Shown one piece after another: positions 36,938 to 46,076 of a DNA stretch of 64,000 nt (positions are counted from its first letter, which is position 1; each line of letters begins with the position of its first letter). Source of the DNA: Pseudomonadota bacterium (GTDB lineage: Bacteria; Pseudomonadota; Alphaproteobacteria; Acetobacterales; Acetobacteraceae); the NCBI GenBank assembly GCA_021849425.1, contig JAJZSY010000005.1, forward strand, positions 10,707 to 74,706, given 5' to 3'. The notes under the pieces were generated by a model, which had not been told where the DNA came from, did no database searches, and worked only from the letters and a program-made list of their open reading frames with translations. The position numbers were made by a program, and so were the translations under genes.

Positions 36938-39900
36938 ATGCGCATCGTCATCGACCTGCAAGGTGCGCAAAGCGCCAGCGGCCAACGCGGAATCGGCCGG
37001 TATTCGCTGAATTTCGCCCGGGCGCTCGCGCGCGGCAACGCCGGCCACGAGATCATCATCGCGCTGAATGCGCTGTTTCCCGAGAGCATCCCGCCGATCC
37101 GGGCGGCGTTCGACGGGCTGCTGCCGGCGGAGCATGTCGTGGTCTGGGATGCGCCGGGGCCGGTCGCCGCGATCGACCCCGCGAATGCCGGGCGGCGGGA
37201 GGTGGCCGAGCGGGTCCGCGAGGCGTTCATCGCCACGCTCAACCCCGACATCGTGCATATCTCCAGCCTGTTCGAGGGCTTCGTCGATGACGCGGTGACC
37301 AGCATCGGCCGGCACGGCGCCGCCTGCCGCGTCAGCGCCACGCTGTATGATCTGATCCCGCTGCTGAACCAGGACCAGATCATGAAGGACAATCCGGCCT
37401 ATGCGGCGCATTATTTCCGCAAGCTGGAAGACCTCGGACGCGCCGACCTGCTGCTGGGCATTTCCGGCTCGGCCGCGCGCGAGGCGACCGATCATCTCGG
37501 CTGGGACCCGGCGCGGATCGTCACGGTCGGCACCGGCGCCGATGGGCGGTTCCGGCGCCTCGATATCGCCGCCGAGACCCGCCACACCCTGCTCGAACGG
37601 CTCGGGCTGCGGCGCCCGTTCTTCATGTATGTGAGCGCGCCGGACGCCCACAAGAACCATCGCCGGCTGATCGAGGCTTTTGCCGGTCTGCCCGCCTCGC
37701 TGCGGCAGGCGCATCAGCTCGCCCTCATCGGCCATTTCCAGGCGCGCGACCGCGAGGCCTTCGCGCGCCATGCCGCGGGAAGCGGGCTGGCCGAAGGCGA
37801 GCTGGTGATGACCGGCGGCCTCGCGGATGAGGACCTGAACACGCTCTACAACCTGGCCAAGGGGTTCGTCATGCCGTCCTGGCATGAGGGGTTCGGGCTG
37901 CCCGCGGTCGAGGCGATGCTGTGCGGTTGCGCCACGATCGGCAGCCGGCGCGCCAGCCTGCCGGAGGTCATCGGCCGGGACGACGCGCTGTTCGACCCGT
38001 TCGACGTCGCGGAGATGCGGCTGCTGCTGCATCGCCTCGCCACCGACGACGAGTGGCGGGCCGATCTCGCGGCGCACGCGATCGAACATGCGCGCCAGTT
38101 CACCTGGGACCGGGTGGCGGAGCGGGCCCTGGCGGCGTTCGCCGCAACCGGCCTTGCCGCCCCGCCCCCGGCGCGCGCGCGCATCGCGGACGCCGGCAGG
38201 CGCCTCGCCGTTTTCTCGCCGATGCCGCCGCAACCGAGCGGGATCAGCGATTACAGCATGGAGCTGCTGCCGGCGCTGGCCGGGCATTACGACATCGACG
38301 TGATCGTCGAGCAGTCGAGCGTCGACAGGGGCGGACTGCCCGCGTCGATCGGCGTCCGCACCGCGGAGTGGTTCAGGGCGCACGCGCACGAGTATGACCG
38401 GATTTTGTATCAGTTCGGCAATTCGCCGTTCCATGACTACATGATCGACGCGATCGCGGCGCATCCGGGGATGGTGGTGCTGCATGATTTCTTCATGTGC
38501 GGCCTGTTCGGCCACCGGCTGCGGTTCAACCGCCAGGACGTGGCGCGGGAGCTTGTCGGCGAGCATGGCTATGCGGCGGCGCTGGAGGTGAGCGAGGCCG
38601 CGGATGTTCGCGCCGCGCTGCGGAACTATCCGGCAAACCTTCAGCTGCTGCAGGGAGCGCTGGGCGTGATCGTGCATGGCGAGCATGCGCGGCAGCTCGC
38701 GACGGGCTGGTTCGGGGCGGCCGGGGCGCGGGATTTCGCCGTGATTCCGCTGCTGCGGGCGCCGGCCCGGGAGCGGGAGCGGGGCGCGGCGCGGGACGCG
38801 CTCGGCCTCGGGCCCGACGACCTGCTGGTCTGCTCGTTCGGATTTCTCGATGCGGTGAAGCTCAACGACCGGCTGCTCGACGCCTGGCTGGGCAGCCGGC
38901 TCGGCGCCAACAGCCACGCGCATCTCGCCTTTGTCGGCCAGAACGAGGGCGGTATCTATGGTCGCACCCTGGCCGGGCGCATCCAGGCGTCTCCCTGCCG
39001 GGAGCGTATCCGCATCACCGGCTGGAAGCAGCGCGGACTTTATGAAACCTATCTCGCGGCCGCCGACATCGCGGTGCAGCTGAGGACGGGATCGCGCGGC
39101 GAGACCTCGGCCGCCGTGATCGACTGCATGAACCACGGCATTCCGACCATCGTGAACGCCCATGGCACGATGGCGGAACTCGATCCGTCCGGGGTGTGGA
39201 TGCTGGCGGATGAATTCCGGACGGATGAACTCGCCGACGCGCTGATCGCGCTTGCCGGCGATGCCGGCGCGCGCCGGGGGCTCGGCGAGCGGGCGCGCAC
39301 GATCATCCGGACGCGGCACGCGCCCGAGATCTGCGCGGCACAATACGAACAGGCGATCGAGGCGGCTTACGCGCGCGCGGAACGGGGGCTCGGCGGCCTG
39401 ATCCGCGACCTGCGCGCGATGGCGATTCCGCCCGGGGAGCAGCAGCTTGTCGCCACCGCGCTGGCCCGGGATTTCCCCGCCCATCCGCGCAGCCGGCAGC
39501 TGCTCGTCGATGTCTCCACCCTGGCGCGGACGGATCTGCGCACCGGGATCGAGCGGGTGGCGCGGGCGGTGCTGCGGCAATGGCTGCTCCATCCGCCGGC
39601 GGGATGGCGGGTGGAGCCGGTCTATGCCACCGCGAGCGCCGCCGGCTATCGCTATGCCCGGCAGTTCACCTGCCGCTTTCTCGGCATCGAGACGCCCGGG
39701 ATCGAGGATGGCGTGGTCGAGGCGTGGTCCGGCGACGTGTTTTTCGGCCTCGACTTCGCCCCGGACATCGTCGTGCTGCAACAGGAGCATTTGCGGGCGT
39801 GGCAGAACCGGGGGGTGAAGGTCTGGTTTCTGGTCAATGACCTGCTGCCGATCCAGATGCCGCTGGTGTTTCCAGAGGGAGTCGATCAGGGCCATGCGCG

Positions 39901-40654
39901 GTGGCTGCGGACGATCGGCCGGTTCGATGGAATCGTCTGTATCTCGCGATCCGTGCTGAACGAAGCGCGTTCATGGCTTGCCGAGGGCGACGCGCCGTCA
40001 TCGCATCGTCGGGAATGGGTCCATCTCGGCGCCGATTTGATGCGATCGGCGCCGAGCCGCGGACTCCCCGACGATGCGCCGCAGGTTCTGGCGAAACTGG
40101 CCGAGCATCCTGCGTTTCTGATGGTCGGCACGATCGAGCCCCGCAAGGGGCATCTGCAGACCATCGCGGCGTTCGACCTGCTCTGGGCGCGCGGTGTCGA
40201 GGCGACGCTCGTCATCGTCGGCCAGGAGGGCTGGAAGGTGCTGCCGGATTCGCAGCGGCGAACGATTCCGCGAATCGTGGAGACGCTGCGCGCCCATCCG
40301 GAACGGGGCAGACGCCTGTTCTGGCTCGACGGGATCAGCGACGAGTATCTGGAGGCCATCTATGCCGCCAGCACCTGCCTGATCGCGGCCAGCGAGGGGG
40401 AAGGGTTCGGCCTGCCGCTGATCGAGGCGGCGCAGCATGGCCTGCCCATTCTGGCGCGCGACCTGACGGTGTTCAGGGAAGTGGCGGGCGATCAGGCGAT
40501 CTATTTTTCCGGGCGAGCGGCGGCGGATCTCGCGGATGCCATCGAGGACTGGCTGGCGCGGGCCCGGCGGGGCGAGATCCCCGATCCGGCGCGCATTCCC
40601 TGGATCACCTGGGAGGATGCCGCCAACATGATCGGCCGGCATCTCGGCCTGTGA
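36938..40654 (+). CDS. Tandem glycosyltransferase with three GT-B (GT4-like) modules
   Basis: A 1238-aa cytosolic protein. Module 1 (about 1-410) opens with IVIDLQGAQSASGQRGIGRYS and has the EX7E motif EGFGLPAVE at 317-325. Module 2 (about 420-815) opens with AVFSPMPPQPSGISDYS; its motif position reads GETSAAVID, with a Glu but no second Glu. Module 3 (about 850-1238) opens with LLVDVSTLARTDLRTGIERV and has EGFGLPLIE near 1153. Each is a complete GT-B unit by length. It probably adds two or three successive sugars to a surface glycan. The upstream FkbM gene is likely co-transcribed. Confidence 0.88.
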   Translation: MRIVIDLQGAQSASGQRGIGRYSLNFARALARGNAGHEIIIALNALFPESIPPIRAAFDGLLPAEHVVVWDAPGPVAAIDPANAGRREVAERVREAFIATLNPDIVHISSLFEGFVDDAVTSIGRHGAACRVSATLYDLIPLLNQDQIMKDNPAYAAHYFRKLEDLGRADLLLGISGSAAREATDHLGWDPARIVTVGTGADGRFRRLDIAAETRHTLLERLGLRRPFFMYVSAPDAHKNHRRLIEAFAGLPASLRQAHQLALIGHFQARDREAFARHAAGSGLAEGELVMTGGLADEDLNTLYNLAKGFVMPSWHEGFGLPAVEAMLCGCATIGSRRASLPEVIGRDDALFDPFDVAEMRLLLHRLATDDEWRADLAAHAIEHARQFTWDRVAERALAAFAATGLAAPPPARARIADAGRRLAVFSPMPPQPSGISDYSMELLPALAGHYDIDVIVEQSSVDRGGLPASIGVRTAEWFRAHAHEYDRILYQFGNSPFHDYMIDAIAAHPGMVVLHDFFMCGLFGHRLRFNRQDVARELVGEHGYAAALEVSEAADVRAALRNYPANLQLLQGALGVIVHGEHARQLATGWFGAAGARDFAVIPLLRAPARERERGAARDALGLGPDDLLVCSFGFLDAVKLNDRLLDAWLGSRLGANSHAHLAFVGQNEGGIYGRTLAGRIQASPCRERIRITGWKQRGLYETYLAAADIAVQLRTGSRGETSAAVIDCMNHGIPTIVNAHGTMAELDPSGVWMLADEFRTDELADALIALAGDAGARRGLGERARTIIRTRHAPEICAAQYEQAIEAAYARAERGLGGLIRDLRAMAIPPGEQQLVATALARDFPAHPRSRQLLVDVSTLARTDLRTGIERVARAVLRQWLLHPPAGWRVEPVYATASAAGYRYARQFTCRFLGIETPGIEDGVVEAWSGDVFFGLDFAPDIVVLQQEHLRAWQNRGVKVWFLVNDLLPIQMPLVFPEGVDQGHARWLRTIGRFDGIVCISRSVLNEARSWLAEGDAPSSHRREWVHLGADLMRSAPSRGLPDDAPQVLAKLAEHPAFLMVGTIEPRKGHLQTIAAFDLLWARGVEATLVIVGQEGWKVLPDSQRRTIPRIVETLRAHPERGRRLFWLDGISDEYLEAIYAASTCLIAASEGEGFGLPLIEAAQHGLPILARDLTVFREVAGDQAIYFSGRAAADLADAIEDWLARARRGEIPDPARIPWITWEDAANMIGRHLGL

Positions 40655-40748
40655 CGGCTTTCCGAGCGGGCCGGGCGCGGGAGGATGGGGCAACCGGGTC
40701 GCCGCCGCGCCGCACCGCACGATCGTATTGCCGGATGGGGGGGGAAAC

Positions 40749-40823
40749 TGGTGCTGTCAGAGGGAATTGAACCCTCGACCTCCTCATTACCAATGAGGTG
40801 CTCTACCCCTGAGCTATGACAGC
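40749..40823 (-). tRNA. tRNA-Thr (anticodon GGU)
   Basis: The minus strand folds into a full cloverleaf. The acceptor arms GCTGTCA and TGACAGC pair perfectly, the anticodon stem-loop is CCTCA-TTGGTAA-TGAGG with anticodon GGT, the T loop is GGTTCAATTCC, and the 3' CCA is encoded. It lies between the glycosyltransferase and dcd genes. I see no integrated element or duplicated tRNA end nearby. Confidence 0.96.
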
Positions 40824-40911
40824 GCCGCGTTGCGGGGCGGTATATCGAAAGGTGCCGCCTGGCGCAAGCGCACCACTTGACGGCATCCCTGCAATTCCGC
40901 TTTGTCCTGCC

Positions 40912-41088
40912 ATGAACGGCAGGACAAAAGACAGGCGCACCGAAACCGAGGCCGCCGCGGCGGCCCGCAGGGCGCGCGAGGCGGAGGCGCTGCGCGCCAA
41001 TCTCGCACGGCGCAAGCAGCAGGCGCGCGCCCGCGCCGCGCCCGCGCCAGCGCCACGCGGACCGGCGGGAGACGCGCCATGCCGGTGA
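40912..41088 (+). CDS. Small basic Ala/Arg-rich hypothetical protein
   Basis: A 58-aa protein rich in Ala, Arg, Glu and Lys, probably a single long helix ([29 protein letters not shown]), with a Pro/Ala tail. Similar short proteins are found next to murA or dcd in related bacteria, as I recall; this needs a search. It overlaps the dcd start by 10 bp. The function is unknown. Confidence 0.55.
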   Translation: MNGRTKDRRTETEAAAAARRAREAEALRANLARRKQQARARAAPAPAPRGPAGDAPCR

Positions 41089-41633
41089 TGCCGGATCACT
41101 GGATTCGCGCGCAGGCGGCCGCGCACGGGATGATCGAGCCCTTCGTCGAGACCCAGAAGCGCGACGGGGTGATTTCCTATGGCCTGTCGTCCTATGGCTA
41201 TGACGCCAGGGTCGCCGACGATTTCAAGATTTTCACCAATGTGGATTCGGCCGTCGTCGATCCGAAGGATTTTTCATCCGACAGTTTCGTCGACCGCAAG
41301 GGGAAGGTCTGCATCATTCCGCCGAACTCCTTCGCGCTGGCGCACACGGTCGAGTATTTTCGCATCCCGCGCGACGTGCTGGTGATCTGCCTCGGGAAAT
41401 CGACCTATGCGCGCTGCGGGATCATCGTGAATGTCACCCCGCTCGAACCCGAATGGGAGGGCCAGGTGACGATCGAGATTTCCAACACGACCCCCCTGCC
41501 CGCCAAGATCTACGCCAATGAGGGGATCTGCCAGTTCCTGTTTCTCCAGGGCGCGGCGCCGCCCGAGATCAGCTATGCCGACAAGGCCGGCAAATACATG
41601 CGCCAGCGCGGCGTTTCACTTCCCAGACTGTGA
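41079..41633 (+). CDS. dcd: dCTP deaminase
   Basis: A 184-aa enzyme converting dCTP to dUTP for thymidylate synthesis. [19 protein letters not shown] is the common start. [46 protein letters not shown] (holding the catalytic Glu and the trimer contacts) and [13 protein letters not shown] are conserved. The start is set by family alignment. It lies 6 bp before murA on the same strand. Confidence 0.96.
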   Translation: MPVMPDHWIRAQAAAHGMIEPFVETQKRDGVISYGLSSYGYDARVADDFKIFTNVDSAVVDPKDFSSDSFVDRKGKVCIIPPNSFALAHTVEYFRIPRDVLVICLGKSTYARCGIIVNVTPLEPEWEGQVTIEISNTTPLPAKIYANEGICQFLFLQGAAPPEISYADKAGKYMRQRGVSLPRL

Positions 41634-41639
41634 GGCTTC

Positions 41640-42896
<1,257 letters not shown>

Positions 42897-44107
42897 GCGG
42901 CGCGCTCGGCGTCGATCATGTAGTCGCGGGTGAGCGGGGCCGCATCCTGCCGCCGGGCGAGCTGGATCTGGAAGACCATGTGGTCCTGCACCTCGAAGGC
43001 GAGCTGGGAGCCGGCGAGGTAGAATTCGAACATGCGGCAGAAGCGCTCGTCGTAGAGCGAGGCGATGGCGTCGCGGTTGGCGGCGAAGCGCTTGCGCCAG
43101 TGGGCAAGCGTCTTCGCGTAATGCAGCCGCAGGATCTCGATGTCGGTGCTGCGCAGGCCGGAGCGTTCGAGCGGCGCGAACACCTCGGAGAGCGAGGGCG
43201 AGTAGCCGCCGGGAAAGATGTATTTCGCAAGCCACGGGCTGGTGACATCCGGTCCGTCGAACCGGCCGATGGCGTGCAGCAGGGCCACGCCATCCGGTTT
43301 CAGGCAGCGCTCGATCGTGGCGAAGAACGCGGGGTAATTGGGCTGGCCGACATGCTCGAACATGCCGACCGAGACGATGCGGTCGAAGCGGCGGGTCATG
43401 GCGCGGTAATCCATCAGCTCGAAGCTGACGCGATCGGCCAGCCCCTCGGCCGCGGCGCGGCTTCGGGCTTCGGCGAGCTGCTCCTCGGAGAGGGTGATGC
43501 CGGTGACGTTCGCGCCGTAGTCGCGCGCCAGCGTCAGCGCCATGCCGCCCCAGCCGCAGCCGATGTCGAGCACGTCGAGACCGGGGCGGTCGAGCAGCAG
43601 CTTGGAGGCGATATGCCGCTTCTTCGCCGCCTGCGCCTCGTCGATCGTCTCGTCGCCGCGGGGGAAATAGCCGCAGGAATATTGCCGGTCGCGATCGAGG
43701 AACAGGGCGTAGAGGCGGCCGTTCAAATCATAGTGATGGGCGACGTTGCGCTTCGCGCGGCGGGCGTTGTTGAGCTGCGCCAGCGGCCGCAGCAGGCGGC
43801 CCACCGCCCGGCGCGCGCGCAGGACCGGAACCCGCCCCTCGATGTCCTGCACACTCGACAGCAGCACATGCAGGACGTCGTAGATCGTGCAATCGACCGG
43901 CTCGATCGCGCCCTCCATGTATCCCTCGCCGAGCGCCATGGCCGGATCGGTCGCCAGCCGGCGGATCGCCGCAGCGTCGCGAATCGCGATCGTCGCCGTG
44001 CGGCCGGGGCGGCCGGCATAGTGGGATGTCGTTCCATCGGGCCAGACCACGCCGAGATCGCCGCGGGCGACCAGGCGTTTCAACAGGTTGTCCAGTAACT
44101 TCCGCAT

Positions 44108-44210
44108 GACAAATCTCCGCCGGCTGAAGAACCCGGAAAGGATTTGGTAACGGAGACTGTCGCGTAAAAGAGGGAAACGGCAGAAACACTACCGTGCTTC
44201 GCCGGGCATG
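44108..44210. other. Upstream region of cfa
   Basis: This 103-bp spacer between the ribosomal terminator and cfa must hold the cfa promoter (minus strand). It is moderately AT-rich at 44125-44185. No box is assigned. Confidence 0.35.
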
Positions 44211-44243
44211 AAAAAACGGCGCCGATCCTGGGACCGGCGCCGT
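44211..44243 (-). terminator. Rho-independent terminator of rpsF-rpsR-rplI
   Basis: On the minus strand a 9-bp stem (CGGCGCCGT/ACGGCGCCG arms at 44235-44243 and 44216-44224) with a 10-nt loop runs into TTTTTT. It sits 29 bases after the rplI stop. Confidence 0.9.
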
Positions 44244-44272
44244 CTGTCAGCTCTGGAAGCGCGAAGCTCGGC

Positions 44273-44833
44273 TCAGGCGGTCTGTTCCGGGGCCTCGGCG
44301 TCTTCCTCGCCGGTCTCGAGTTCGTATTCGCTTTCCTCGCGCATGATCGACTCGCCGCGCGCCTGCTTCTCGGCCTCTTCGGGCGAGCGGGCGACGTTGA
44401 CGACGACATCGATCACGACTTCGGGATGCAGGGCCACGCGGACGGTGGCGAGACCCAGCGCCTTGATCGGGTTGACCAGCAGCACCTGGCTGCGGGCGAT
44501 GCCGAGGCTCGCCTCGCCGCAGGCATCGGCGATGTCGCGCGAGGTGACCGAGCCGTAGAGCGAGCCGGCGTCGCTCGCCTGGCGGATCAGCGTCACGGTC
44601 AGGCCGCTGACGCGCTCGGCGATGCGCTCGGCCTCTTCGCGGCGCTTGAGGTTCTGGGCCTCGAGATGGGCGCGCTCGCGGTCGAAACGCTCGCGGTTCT
44701 GCTTGGTGGCGCGCACGGCCTTGGCCTGCGGCAGCAGGAAGTTGCGGGCGTAGCCCGGCTTCACCTTCACCACATCGCCCATCTGCCCGAGATGCTCGAC
44801 GCGCTGGAGCAGGATCAGTTCGACTTGTGCCAT
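44273..44833 (-). CDS. rplI: 50S ribosomal protein L9 (bL9)
   Basis: A 186-aa L9. VELILLQRVEHLGQMGDVVKVKPGYARNFLLPQAKA is the canonical N-terminal domain. The long connecting helix (RFDRERAHLEAQNLKRREEAERIAE) and the C-terminal domain (LYGSVTSRDIADA, LHPEVVIDVVVNV) follow. About 35 extra C-terminal residues are acidic (EYELETGEEDAEAPEQTA). It is the last gene of the S6-S18-L9 operon and ends at a clear terminator. Confidence 0.97.
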   Translation of the reverse strand: MAQVELILLQRVEHLGQMGDVVKVKPGYARNFLLPQAKAVRATKQNRERFDRERAHLEAQNLKRREEAERIAERVSGLTVTLIRQASDAGSLYGSVTSRDIADACGEASLGIARSQVLLVNPIKALGLATVRVALHPEVVIDVVVNVARSPEEAEKQARGESIMREESEYELETGEEDAEAPEQTA

Positions 44834-44845
44834 GATTCTAGCTCC

Positions 44846-45133
44846 TCAATCGACCACGTAGGGGAGCAGGGCGAGGAAGCGGGCGCGCTTGATGGCGCGC
44901 GCGAGTTCGCGCTGCTTCTTGGCCGAGACGGCGGTGATGCGGCTCGGCACGATCTTGCCGCGCTCGGAGAGGAAGCGCGAGAGCAGCCGGACGTCCTTGT
45001 AGTCGATCTTCGGCGCGTTGGGGCCGGAGAACGGGCAGGCCTTGCGGCGGCGGTAGAACGGGCGGCGCGCGCCGACCGCGGCGCGACGGGCGGCCGGGGT
45101 GTTGACCGGCGCGGTCTCGATGCTGTCGGACAT
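44846..45133 (-). CDS. rpsR: 30S ribosomal protein S18 (bS18)
   Basis: A 95-aa S18. [62 protein letters not shown] is the full family core. The N-terminal 20 residues are a variable extension. It partners S6 in the 30S platform. It lies between rpsF (3-bp gap) and rplI (12-bp gap). Confidence 0.97.
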   Translation of the reverse strand: MSDSIETAPVNTPAARRAAVGARRPFYRRRKACPFSGPNAPKIDYKDVRLLSRFLSERGKIVPSRITAVSAKKQRELARAIKRARFLALLPYVVD

Positions 45134-45136
45134 GGC

Positions 45137-45613
45137 TCAGTTCTCCTCGGTCTGGTCGTCGTCGCGATCGGTGCGGAATTCGTCGCGGGCGCGATATTCC
45201 TCGCGGTCGTCCGGGCCGCGGCGGCGGCCGGAATCGAAGCGGCCGGCCGGCTTCGGCCCGCGGAACCCGCGCTCGCGGTCGCGGTCGTCGCCGCGGCGGG
45301 CGAGCGGCGCGGACGGCGCCTCGTCGATCTCCTCGACGCGGATGGTCATGAAGCGCAGGACGTCTTCGTTGAGGCCGAGCTGGCGCTCCATCTCGCTGAT
45401 CGTCGCCGGTTCGGCGTCGAGCCCGAACAGGACGTAATGGCCCTTGCGGTTCTTCTTGATCCGGTAGGCGAGATTGCGCAGGCCCCAGTATTCGCGCTTC
45501 TTCACCGCGCCGTTTTCGCTCTCGACCTGGGCGGCCACGGCGTCGGCGATGGTGTCGACCTGCTGTTGGGTGATTTCGCTGCGCGCGATGAGCACGCATT
45601 CATAAAGCGGCAT
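45137..45613 (-). CDS. rpsF: 30S ribosomal protein S6 (bS6)
   Basis: A 158-aa S6. MPLYECVLIARSEITQQQVD is typical, as are REYWGLRNLAYRIKKNRKGHY and VLRFMTIRVEEI. After residue 100 there is an Arg/Asp-rich tail (RGDDRDRERGFRG, DDREEYRARDEFRTDRDDD), longer than in most species and probably disordered. It heads the S6-S18-L9 operon; in many bacteria the S6:S18 pair represses its own leader. Confidence 0.96.
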   Translation of the reverse strand: MPLYECVLIARSEITQQQVDTIADAVAAQVESENGAVKKREYWGLRNLAYRIKKNRKGHYVLFGLDAEPATISEMERQLGLNEDVLRFMTIRVEEIDEAPSAPLARRGDDRDRERGFRGPKPAGRFDSGRRRGPDDREEYRARDEFRTDRDDDQTEEN

Positions 45614-45682
45614 CTGTCCCCCTGTGGTTGATGTCAGCCCCGGCGCCGGTGGGCGCCAATTTCCCCCATGGAAACGGGCATA

Positions 45683-45708
45683 GCCGGGCGAAATGCCATT
45701 CGCCCGGC
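45683..45708 (-). promoter_or_regulatory. Hairpin in the rpsF leader
   Basis: GCCGGGCGAA pairs with TTCGCCCGGC over 10 bp around a 6-nt loop, 70 bases upstream of rpsF and 50 bases after the ABM gene stop. It may be the leader structure bound by S6:S18 or the terminator of the liu-ABM unit. There is no T-run. Confidence 0.45.
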
Positions 45709-45757
45709 AGGGTGCGAGGGGAATTGCACAATCCCGGCCGGATGGCAAGCGGCGGGG

Positions 45758-46057
45758 TCAGAGCGGGCGGGGATTGGCGATGTCGTAGAGTGCGAGGTCG
45801 CGGCCGAGCACGCCGATCTCGCGCAGCGCCGCGCGCCAGACCTGCATGTGCGCGGAGGCGGCATGGGCATCGAGCGCCGCCTGGTCGGCCCAGCGCTCGC
45901 TGACGCGGATCAGGCCGGGTTCGAGCACGTCTTCGGCAAAGGCATATTCGATGCAGCCGGCCTCCGCCCGCGTCGCGCCGATCATCGCCGCCATCGGCGC
46001 GCGCGCCTCAGCCATCCGCTCCGCCGGCAGCCTGATCGTTCCCATGATGCACAGCAT
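45758..46057 (-). CDS. Antibiotic biosynthesis monooxygenase (ABM) domain protein
   Basis: A 99-aa ferredoxin-like dimeric alpha-beta barrel protein. IMGTIRLPAERMAEARAPMAAMI, EAGCIEYAFAEDVLEPGLIRVSERWADQAALDAHAASAHM matches the YgiN/ABM family, whose members act on quinones or as small monooxygenases. A start 12 bases later is possible. It lies 19 bp after the biotin carboxylase gene, so it may be a passenger of the leucine-catabolic operon. Confidence 0.85.
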   Translation of the reverse strand: MLCIMGTIRLPAERMAEARAPMAAMIGATRAEAGCIEYAFAEDVLEPGLIRVSERWADQAALDAHAASAHMQVWRAALREIGVLGRDLALYDIANPRPL

Positions 46058-46076
46058 GTTCGCTCTCCCTTCGGGG

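Noticed and set aside
36803-39895. A 1030-codon minus-strand frame opposite the tandem glycosyltransferase
   Set aside because: The sense strand encodes a protein with strong glycosyltransferase motifs; the antisense product is Arg/Gln/His-rich without domains.
40749-40830. tRNA-Thr as an attachment site for an integrated element
   Set aside because: No integrase gene and no repeated tRNA 3' end were seen; the genes on both sides are ordinary chromosomal genes.
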